This document shows positions 1 through 5,034 of a stretch of DNA of 5,034 bases, piece by piece. Every line of letters starts with the position of its first letter. Within the stretch, counting starts at the first letter, position 1. Below the pieces are notes generated by a model, which saw nothing but the letters and a program-made list of their open reading frames with translations, was not told where the DNA came from and did not search any database. Source of the DNA: Gemmatimonadota bacterium (GTDB lineage Bacteria; Gemmatimonadota; Gemmatimonadetes; Longimicrobiales; Gaopeijiaceae); assembly GCA_003567615.1 (NCBI GenBank), contig PWZC01000168.1, positions 1 through 5,034 of the forward strand. Direction: 5' to 3'. A program made the position numbers and the translations under genes.

Positions 1-2301
1 CATGAGGTTGTGGTTTCGGTCCACGGCTATGAGCCCCTCCGCACATGGGTCGAGGTTCCGCCGCAAGGGGAGGCCCGGGCCACCTTTGCCCTCGAACCCC
101 GGCCATTCGTGGCCCGCCCCATCGTGGTGGATGGTCTGGAGCTCTCCGGTCTTTCCCGGGTCCGGGCTGGAAGGGCGGCCCTGGAATCCGCCGATATCCG
201 GGCCGAAACCCGCGCCGGGGGTGATCTCAGCCGCGCCCTCCCGCGCCTGCTGGGAATCGCGTCGCGACCATTCCTCTCGGAGGTGCTGATTCAGGGCGGC
301 GAATCGGTGAAGCAGCAGCTTCGCCTGGACGGGGTACCCATCTACAACCCGCTGGCGGTGGAGGGAATCGTCGGCACCTTCAGTCCCCTCGCGCTGGAGC
401 GGGTCAATGTGCGCAAGGCGGGCTTCCCGGCCCGATTTGGAAGTGCGGCCGCGGGCATCCTGGATCTGGATCAGTCGGCGGGGCGTGGCCGGGGCACCGA
501 GCTTCAGGTGGATCCCTTCAACGTCAATGCCAGACTTGGTATGGGAGTTCCGGGGGGTGGGGGACGCGAAGGCTCGCTCATGGTGGCCGGAAGAATGTCC
601 CTTTGGGACGTGCTTCCCGTTCCAGCCCTCAACCGGACGCTGCGCGACTGGAATCGGGTGGACCCACTCCTTACCCGAGCCATGGAAGGACCCACTCCCC
701 ACCAGGAGGGGTTTGCCCCGAGCGAGGCGGTGGAGTACGTCGGTCACGGTCACGGGTCGGACATCCGGTCGTCGGACCTTCACCTGGCTCTTCGGATCCC
801 CACCGGACCCGCCGGAGCCGTGCAGGCCTCCGCATACCGGGGGGCCTCGGACATCTCTACCCAGGTCTTCGCCGCCGGCCACCATGCCGGGTCCATCACA
901 CCTGACCGCATGATGATGGCCCAGGACGGATATGATTGGTTCAATACCGCCGGGCGTCTGCGCTGGGAGGGTCTGGTGGGATCCCGGAGTCTGCTTGCGG
1001 TCCAACTTCACGGAAGTCGCCATCGGTTCGAGAGCGGGTATCGGATGAGCCTTATCGGGACGGGCTCTTCCGAAGGTCCATCTGCGGTGGTAGAGGCGGA
1101 TCACATCCTTGCGGACCGCCTGCGTTCGGCCCGGTTCCTCTCCGATCGGTCGCAGGTTGAGGAAGTGGGAGCGGCTGTCAGCATGGACATCTCGCCCGAT
1201 AGCCGGCACCGGGTACATCTGGCGTTGGAGGCCACCCACGTAGACGGGCGTTTGGATCTGGATGGCGGCCTCTTTCCCCATCTTCGAGCCGACGCGTCCC
1301 ACACCCGGCTGGCGGGGGGCATGGAAGACCGGTGGAGTCGGGGTCCGCTCACCCTGGAGGGTGGCCTGCGAAGCACGTGGATCGCGGACTCGGATCGTCT
1401 CTTCCACGAGCCCCGGGTTGCAGCGGAGTGGGAGGGGCAGCTCCACGGGTGGGGACCGGTGGCGACGCGGCTGTCGGCTGGGCTCTATCGTCAGTACGTG
1501 AACCAGCTGGAGCTGGCCAATCCCGGTCCCAGCGCCCTCGTCCCCTCCCTGCGCTTCTGGTTGCCCCACGAGGGAGGCCAGGGGGCTCCCCCCCTGGCTC
1601 GTCATCTGGCGTGGGAAGTGACAACGGCCCCCCACGACGGCTGGGAACTCCGGGCCGAGGTGTACATGCGATCCACCCGGAATCTTCCGGTGGTGGACCT
1701 GCCGGCAGTGGTGGGCGGGGGCGCGGGAGGGGATGTCAGCCCATCCGAGTTGGTGGAGATGACCCGTGCCTCGGCGTTGGGCGGTGGATTCCGGTTGCAG
1801 CGCTGGGGCGATGGGGTCCACGCTGAACTGGGCCATGACGTGATCCGTGCGCGACGGACCTTCCCCTCCCGCTTCGGCGGAGAGGCCGTGCCGGATCCGT
1901 CCGACGTGCCCCATCGGTCACTCCTTCGTCTGGAGGCACATGTCCACCCAGATGTCTCGCTCCGCTTTCGGGGCTCGGGCACCTGGGGGCGCAGTTGGGC
2001 ATTTAGACGGGCCTACTACGATCTCCTGACCGTGCACGAGGACCGGCCGGAGCTTGGGGTGGGTCGACCGGGCGACTGGACGCTCCCGGGCCTCATCGAG
2101 GTGGATGTGGGTGCATCGTGGCGGGGAGCGCTGGGCGGGATGGCCCTCGAGTTGTCTGCGGATGCCCTGAACGTGCTCAACCGCCGGAATGTGCTGGATT
2201 ACGGACTTCTACGTCTGGCGGACGGCACCGATGAGTACGTACGGGTCCCCCGCTACCTGTCCGGGTTCACCCCCAGCCTCACCCTCCGCGTCTCCTTCTG
2301 A
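1..2301 (+). CDS. TonB-dependent receptor-like outer-membrane protein (5'-truncated by window)
   Basis: This is a probable outer-membrane receptor that would import a ligand using TonB energy; the substrate cannot be told from sequence. The frame is open from base 1, so the true start lies upstream; the GTG at position 10 is only the first in-frame start-type codon (residues are numbered from it). Residues ~1-45 (VSVHGYEPLR, then an F-x-L-x-P strand) look like the end of a carboxypeptidase-regulatory-like beta-sandwich. Residues ~62-160 form a plug domain, with LIQGGE, LDGVPIYNP (106-114) and KAGFPARFGS (136-145), matching the usual 'R-G-G ... DGVPVYNP ... GGFPARYGG' pattern. The remaining ~600 residues have alternating amphipathic strands expected of a 22-strand barrel, including a late ALNVLNRRNVLDYG segment, and end LTLRVSF with the C-terminal Phe typical of BAM-assembled barrels. 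No TonB box is visible because the N-terminus is missing. It has only two lysines, consistent with high-GC codon use. The family assignment is firm; the transported substrate is unknown. Confidence 0.88.
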   Translation, partial: HEVVVSVHGYEPLRTWVEVPPQGEARATFALEPRPFVARPIVVDGLELSGLSRVRAGRAALESADIRAETRAGGDLSRALPRLLGIASRPFLSEVLIQGGESVKQQLRLDGVPIYNPLAVEGIVGTFSPLALERVNVRKAGFPARFGSAAAGILDLDQSAGRGRGTELQVDPFNVNARLGMGVPGGGGREGSLMVAGRMSLWDVLPVPALNRTLRDWNRVDPLLTRAMEGPTPHQEGFAPSEAVEYVGHGHGSDIRSSDLHLALRIPTGPAGAVQASAYRGASDISTQVFAAGHHAGSITPDRMMMAQDGYDWFNTAGRLRWEGLVGSRSLLAVQLHGSRHRFESGYRMSLIGTGSSEGPSAVVEADHILADRLRSARFLSDRSQVEEVGAAVSMDISPDSRHRVHLALEATHVDGRLDLDGGLFPHLRADASHTRLAGGMEDRWSRGPLTLEGGLRSTWIADSDRLFHEPRVAAEWEGQLHGWGPVATRLSAGLYRQYVNQLELANPGPSALVPSLRFWLPHEGGQGAPPLARHLAWEVTTAPHDGWELRAEVYMRSTRNLPVVDLPAVVGGGAGGDVSPSELVEMTRASALGGGFRLQRWGDGVHAELGHDVIRARRTFPSRFGGEAVPDPSDVPHRSLLRLEAHVHPDVSLRFRGSGTWGRSWAFRRAYYDLLTVHEDRPELGVGRPGDWTLPGLIEVDVGASWRGALGGMALELSADALNVLNRRNVLDYGLLRLADGTDEYVRVPRYLSGFTPSLTLRVSF

Positions 2302-2374
2302 GTCGTCGACGGACCTCCATTCCCAGCGATCTGATGGATCACCGGATCCGGCTGTCCTCCAGCGAAACTGGTCA

Positions 2375-2470
2375 TTGATCCGAACTCGCGTGTTCTATTG
2401 TTGATAAGTGGCAAGCGCGCGGCTTTTGGGGTAACCAGAAATACTATGGAATTTAAAAGCCGTTCTGATT
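2375..2470 (+). promoter_or_regulatory. Probable promoter and leader of the FAS1 gene (AT-rich stretch)
   Basis: The only markedly AT-rich stretch of the window lies 80-180 bases upstream of the FAS1 start, where a promoter is expected. No canonical sigma70 pair stands out. Candidate -10-like hexamers are TATTGT (2396-2401, preceded by TTGATC at 2375-2380 with a short 15-bp spacer) and TACTAT (2442-2447, without a good -35 at 16-18 bp). TACTAT lies between the arms of the 2420-2462 inverted repeat. The exact start site cannot be assigned from sequence. The call rests on composition and position only. Confidence 0.3.
2420..2462. repeat. 8-bp perfect inverted repeat in the FAS1 leader
   Basis: CGGCTTTT at 2420-2427 and AAAAGCCG at 2455-2462 are exact reverse complements, separated by 27 bases. 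In + strand RNA three further G-U pairs (GGG 2428-2430 with UUU 2452-2454) could extend the stem to 11 pairs. The arms are 35 bp apart start to start. It could be an mRNA hairpin, a pair of operator half-sites flanking a promoter element, or chance. It is too far from a T-run to be an ordinary terminator. Confidence 0.45.
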
Positions 2471-2552
2471 ATTGGTTTACCGGTCGTTTGCCTGGTGTGT
2501 GCGCAATGAGCGCTTCACTCCGCAACCGCGAACACGAAAGACAGGTATAGAC

Positions 2553-2633
2553 ATGTTTCGAGAACAGTTACTTTCCCGCCGTTGGACCGCCCTTGCAGGG
2601 GCAGTATTCCTGACACTGGCTGTGACGGCCTGT
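2553..2633 (+). other. Lipoprotein signal peptide with lipobox Cys27
   Basis: The N-terminus MFREQLLSRRW has three arginines, then a hydrophobic core TALAGAVFLTLAVTA, then Cys27 (codon 2631-2633). V-T-A-C fits the signal peptidase II lipobox. Cleavage would leave a lipidated Cys followed by four Asp residues, so the FAS1 domains would sit outside the cytoplasm. Whether they face the periplasm or the cell surface is not decided by this alone. Confidence 0.88.
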
Positions 2634-4352
2634 GATGACGATGACCCCGTCACCCCGCCGGAGACGGATCCCGAGGTTGAGACCATTGCAGACGTGGTCG
2701 CCGCCGACGCGAACTTTTCGGTGCTGCTGAGTCTCCTGGAGGATGCCGGACTGGTGGATGCGGTGGCCGACGAAGACGCGACGCTCACCGTCTTCGCTCC
2801 CACCAATGCCGCATTTGGTCCCTACGACGCCGAGGCCATAGCTGGATCGCCGGAGGTGGCGCAGCAGGTCCTCCTCCATCATGTGCTGGGTGGAGTTGCC
2901 GTTACCTCGGACCAGCTCAGCGACGGTCAGCGGGTTGAGACGCTGGCGGGAGACGAGATCCTGGTGCGCATCGTGGACGGGCAGGTGTTCATCGACGGGT
3001 CCAGGGTCACCACCGCCGACGTGGAGACGGACAATGGTGTGATTCATGTGATCGACCGGGTCCTGGTGGGGAACCAGAATCTGGCCACAGTGGCGTCTGT
3101 GGTGAACCAGACCCAGACCCTGTTCGGAGTCGTAGTGGATGCCGGACTCGGTGACGCCTTCGCAGAGGCGGACGATTGGACGGTCTTCGCTCCCGACAAT
3201 GCGGCCTTCGCGGCGGCGGCCGAGGTGCTGGCTGGTCTCGAGTCTGAGCAGGTCGCCGAGATCCTTCAGTACCACGTGCTCCCGTCGGGGATCGTGAATT
3301 CCACGGACCTCCTGGGTCTCCTGGCCTCCGAGGGCGGAGAGGTCTCTGTACCCACCGCGCAGGGTGAGACCGTGTTGATCACTCAGGAGAACGGTCAGAT
3401 CGTGTTCAACGGTGGGCAGGCGACGCTCGACGTGACGAATCTGGACTACTACGCCTCCAACGGGATCATCCACCTCATCGACGGCATCCTTCTGCCGGAA
3501 GCCTACCGGCCCACCACCACCATCGCCGATGTCGTGGCCGGGAACGCGGATTTCTCAACTCTCCTCGCTGCCCTCGACGCCGCCGGCTTGGTGGGCGCCC
3601 TGGCCGACGCCGATGCCTCCTTCACGGTGTTCGCGCCAACCAACGATGCCTTCGGACCCATCAACGTCGATGCTCTTCTGGACAATGCCGATGCATTGAC
3701 CCAGGTCCTCACCTACCACGTGGTCCCGGGTCCGGCCATCACCTCCGGCGCCCTGGAGGAGGGTGAGAACGTGGTGACGACCCTCTCCGGAGCGGAGCTG
3801 ACAGTGACTCTCACCGCCGAGGGTGAGGTCTTCGTCGAGGGTTCGCAGGTCACCACCGCCGATGTGGAGACGGACAACGGTGTGATCCACATCATCGACC
3901 GGACTCTCCTGGGCAACCAGAACCTGGCCAACGTCGTGACCTTCACAGCCGAAACCCAGCAGCTTCTGGGCGCTGTGGCCGGGGCGGGTCTCGCCGAGGC
4001 CTTCGTCGAGGCCGAGGGTTGGACCGTCTTCGGACCCGACAACGCCACCTTCGAGGGGGCTGACCTGAGTGGTTTCTCAGAGGCGCAGATCGTGTCGATC
4101 CTGCAGTACCACGTCTTTGCCGAGGCTGTGGTGGCCTCAGGTGGGCTGCTGGGTCTCCTGGCCGACAATGACGGCGAGATCACCATTTCCACCCTCCAGG
4201 GTGAGGAGTTGACCATTGCCCAGACTGAGGATGGGATCGTGTTCAACGATGGGCAGGCAACGCTTGACCTGAACAACCTGGATTACTACGCCTCCAACGG
4301 AATCCTCCACATCATCGACGGCATCCTGCTGCCGCCGAGCTTCGTGGACTGA
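2553..4352 (+). CDS. Four-domain FAS1 (fasciclin) lipoprotein
   Basis: This is a secreted, lipid-anchored protein of 599 residues made of four FAS1 domains, a fold used in cell adhesion and extracellular-matrix binding; its ligand is unknown. Residues 1-27 are a lipoprotein signal (Arg-rich start, hydrophobic core, lipobox V-T-A-C with Cys27), followed by an acidic DDDD/Pro/Glu tether (28-42). Domains are ~43-173, 174-317, 321-454 and 455-597. Each carries the H1 box (TVFAPTNAAF at 79-88; TVFAPDNAAF 210-219; TVFAPTNDAF 358-367; TVFGPDNATF 491-500), the central Tyr-His or His-His motif (109-110, 240-241, 388-389, 519-520) and the H2 box (NGVIHVID 161-168; NGIIHLID 303-310; NGVIHIID 442-449; NGILHIID 582-589). 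Domains 1 and 3 resemble each other, as do 2 and 4. The ATG at 2553 is chosen because it places the signal peptide correctly, with a weak ACAGGT Shine-Dalgarno about 7 bases upstream; a TTG start at 2472 would add 27 polar residues ahead of the signal. The mature part has about 90 Asp/Glu, six Arg, no Lys and no Met. Confidence 0.95.
   Translation: MFREQLLSRRWTALAGAVFLTLAVTACDDDDPVTPPETDPEVETIADVVAADANFSVLLSLLEDAGLVDAVADEDATLTVFAPTNAAFGPYDAEAIAGSPEVAQQVLLHHVLGGVAVTSDQLSDGQRVETLAGDEILVRIVDGQVFIDGSRVTTADVETDNGVIHVIDRVLVGNQNLATVASVVNQTQTLFGVVVDAGLGDAFAEADDWTVFAPDNAAFAAAAEVLAGLESEQVAEILQYHVLPSGIVNSTDLLGLLASEGGEVSVPTAQGETVLITQENGQIVFNGGQATLDVTNLDYYASNGIIHLIDGILLPEAYRPTTTIADVVAGNADFSTLLAALDAAGLVGALADADASFTVFAPTNDAFGPINVDALLDNADALTQVLTYHVVPGPAITSGALEEGENVVTTLSGAELTVTLTAEGEVFVEGSQVTTADVETDNGVIHIIDRTLLGNQNLANVVTFTAETQQLLGAVAGAGLAEAFVEAEGWTVFGPDNATFEGADLSGFSEAQIVSILQYHVFAEAVVASGGLLGLLADNDGEITISTLQGEELTIAQTEDGIVFNDGQATLDLNNLDYYASNGILHIIDGILLPPSFVD
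2682..3497 (+). repeat. Internal duplication, unit 1 (FAS1 domains 1-2)
   Basis: Residues 44-315, from TIADVVA to GILLP, form the first copy of a two-domain unit. They align with unit 2 at an offset of about 279 residues. Matching landmarks are TIADVVA, the H1 boxes, VTTADVETDNGVIH, the linker GNQNLA joining the two domains, QYHV and LDYYASNG. Confidence 0.85.
3519..4334 (+). repeat. Internal duplication, unit 2 (FAS1 domains 3-4)
   Basis: Residues 323-594 repeat the order of unit 1: TIADVVA, H1 box, VTTADVETDNGVIH, GNQNLA linker, second H1 box, QYHV, LDYYASNG, GILLP. Small length differences occur in the loops: domain 3 is about two residues longer than domain 1 before the H2 box, and domain 4 is shorter after its H1 box. 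DNA identity is highest around the H2 boxes. Confidence 0.85.
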
Positions 4353-4368
4353 CCGAACGCCCTTCCGT

Positions 4369-4416
4369 CCCGCCTTTGAGCGGGCCCACCTTTGCGGTGG
4401 ACCGGCCTCTACAGGC
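4369..4416. other. Cluster of three small hairpins downstream of the FAS1 gene
   Basis: Three short inverted repeats follow one another: CCCGC/GCGGG (4369-4373 with 4380-4384), CCACC/GGTGG (4386-4390 with 4396-4400) and GCCT/AGGC (4405-4408 with 4413-4416). Loops are 4-6 bases. They lie in the 3' untranslated region of the FAS1 transcript, just before the strong terminator. They may stabilise the 3' end or add to termination, but stems this short arise often by chance in GC-rich DNA. Confidence 0.3.
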
Positions 4417-4435
4417 GGGTACCGGAGGGGAAAAT

Positions 4436-4473
4436 CGCAACGACCCCGGGGAGCTTCCCCGGGGTCGTTTGCG
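4436..4473. terminator. Strong, probably bidirectional intrinsic terminator
   Basis: A perfect 13-bp stem, AACGACCCCGGGG (4439-4451) with CCCCGGGGTCGTT (4457-4469), closes a 5-base AGCTT loop. Three more pairs (4436-4438 with 4471-4473) are possible past a one-base bulge. It lies between the convergent FAS1 and DUF3108 stop codons, 86 bases after the former. The U-run is short on both sides: GTTT on the + strand, and TTTT four bases past the stem on the - strand (AAAA at 4431-4434). It could therefore serve both genes. Confidence 0.78.
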
Positions 4474-4503
4474 CATGGCACCGCGGTAGGTGTCACGCAG
4501 TGC

Positions 4504-5034
4504 TCAGGAGCCGCCTCGCGCCAGGGGCCGTCCCATTCGAATGTCCTTCAGGCGCATGGACAGGGATCCGATCACGGGAACCCGAGATTCGACGCGAACC
4601 AGGATCCGGTCTTCGTCGTCGCTGATGTAGACCTCCGCCTCCCCACCCTCTCCAAACAGCCCACCGGCCTTGATGATGGGGCGAACCACGATGGTCTCGA
4701 AGGTCCCGGCCGGCACCTCGATGGTCTCACGCCGCAGGACCTGGAGGATGACGGGGTTCCGATCGGCACGGAAGTACCGGTCCAGTTCGTAGGTCTCACC
4801 CACCTCCAGTTCCATGGTCCGGATGTAGTAGAGAAAAGCGATCTCATCCAGCGGAGCTTCGGTAGGAAGGTCCCCCTCGGCCTGGTGGTTCAATCGGTCC
4901 CAACGGCCCTCTTCAGGGATGATCTCGAAATGACGGTACCGATGGCGCCGGATCTGTTTCGTGTCCTGGATGAACCGCCGGCTGGACAGTCCCTGGATAT
5001 CGAACCAGGACTGGTAGTGGTCGTCCACCCGAGC
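4504..5034 (-). CDS. DUF3108 domain protein (5'-truncated by window)
   Basis: This protein of unknown function belongs to the DUF3108 family, usually an exported envelope-associated protein of about 230-260 residues; here the C-terminal ~176 residues are present. The frame runs open to the right edge, so the start and any signal peptide are missing; the GTG at 5028-5026 is an internal Val codon and is used here only for numbering. Visible family features are VDDHYQSWFD (1-10) followed by LSSRRFIQD (14-22), FEIIPEEGRWD (34-44), a P-L-D-E-x-x-F-L-Y-Y-I-R-T segment (59-71), VGETYELDRYFRADRNPV (76-93), the IEVPAGTFETIVVRP strand pair (103-117), EAEVYISDDEDRILVRVES (130-148) and the final GSLSMRLKDI (154-163). 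The pattern of alternating beta strands with the 'PAGTF' turn and 'SDD' is typical of the family. It is convergent with the FAS1 gene and shares a terminator with it. The biochemical role of the family is not established. Confidence 0.85.
   Translation of the reverse strand, partial: ARVDDHYQSWFDIQGLSSRRFIQDTKQIRRHRYRHFEIIPEEGRWDRLNHQAEGDLPTEAPLDEIAFLYYIRTMELEVGETYELDRYFRADRNPVILQVLRRETIEVPAGTFETIVVRPIIKAGGLFGEGGEAEVYISDDEDRILVRVESRVPVIGSLSMRLKDIRMGRPLARGGS

Larger units (their letters stand above)
2302..2552. other. Intergenic region between receptor and FAS1 genes
   Basis: This 251-bp gap has no convincing gene. The first ~70 bases are GC-rich like the flanking genes and contain one weak hairpin (2336-2349) without a T-run. 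From about 2370 to 2480 the base composition shifts sharply to AT-rich, with TTGATAAG, AAATACTATGG, ATTTAAAAG and TGATTATTGG segments. The last ~70 bases before the FAS1 start return to mixed composition. No obvious intrinsic terminator follows the receptor gene, so read-through into the FAS1 gene cannot be excluded. Confidence 0.6.

Noticed and set aside
407..913. 168-codon and other overlapping plus-strand frames inside the receptor gene
   Set aside because: Their products are Arg/Pro/Ser-rich with no domains, as expected of shifted frames in GC-rich DNA; the receptor frame has coherent plug and barrel features.
2336..2349. GGATC/GATCC hairpin shortly after the receptor stop, considered as a terminator
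   Set aside because: The stem is only five pairs with a four-base loop and no following T-run.
2472..2552. In-frame N-terminal extension of the FAS1 protein from a TTG at 2472
   Set aside because: It would put 27 polar residues before a complete lipoprotein signal peptide and overlaps the AT-rich leader; the ATG at 2553 is far better.
2568..3473. 301-codon open frame on the minus strand, antisense to the first half of the FAS1 gene
   Set aside because: It is the complement of a GC-rich coding frame. It shows no recognisable domain or signal peptide, while the plus strand encodes clear FAS1 motifs throughout.
4137..4496. 119-codon minus-strand frame over the end of the FAS1 gene and the intergenic region
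   Set aside because: It covers the terminator palindrome and the antisense of FAS1 domain 4, and has no recognisable motif; it is a shadow frame.
4392..4625. 77-codon plus-strand frame across the terminator into the DUF3108 gene
   Set aside because: It runs through the 13-bp terminator stem and is antisense to a well-supported gene; the product is Arg/Gly/Pro-rich without motifs.
1..5034. CRISPR arrays, tRNA or rRNA genes, insertion-sequence ends, toxin-antitoxin or phage-defence genes
   Set aside because: I saw no short regularly spaced repeats, cloverleaf-like segments, transposase motifs or defence domains. The only repeats are the protein-coding FAS1 duplication and small hairpins.

Overview
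The window is GC-rich bacterial DNA holding three protein genes, two of them cut by the window edges, plus two short intergenic regions. An outer-membrane TonB-dependent receptor and an FAS1 lipoprotein imply a diderm (Gram-negative type) bacterium. The high GC content, the receptor with a carboxypeptidase-regulatory-like N-terminal stub, and the style of the DUF3108 protein look most like Gemmatimonadota. High-GC Rhodothermota or Bacteroidota relatives are an alternative. This placement rests on pattern recognition, not on a marker gene.

Layout. Positions 1-2301 (+) encode the C-terminal ~766 residues of a TonB-dependent-receptor-like outer-membrane protein: end of a CarboxypepD_reg-like domain, plug, beta-barrel and a terminal Phe. 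A 251-bp gap (2302-2552) follows; its middle is conspicuously AT-rich and carries an 8-bp perfect inverted repeat, so it probably holds the promoter and leader of the next gene. Positions 2553-4352 (+) encode a 599-residue lipoprotein built of four FAS1 (fasciclin) domains in an A-B-A'-B' order, which indicates duplication of a two-domain unit. A 151-bp convergent intergenic region (4353-4503) contains small hairpins and a strong 13-bp-stem terminator probably used from both sides. Positions 4504-5034 (-) encode the C-terminal ~176 residues of a DUF3108 protein whose start lies beyond the right edge.

How they may work together. The receptor and the FAS1 lipoprotein are both cell-envelope proteins on the same strand, so a functional link (surface binding or adhesion next to uptake) is possible. 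The FAS1 gene has its own AT-rich leader, however, and co-transcription is not shown. The DUF3108 gene is convergent and belongs to a separate transcription unit. I found no RNA gene, CRISPR array, insertion sequence, toxin-antitoxin pair or defence system. The most distinctive items are the internally duplicated, lysine-free, very acidic FAS1 lipoprotein and the inverted repeat in its leader. Neither amounts to a clearly new biological system.
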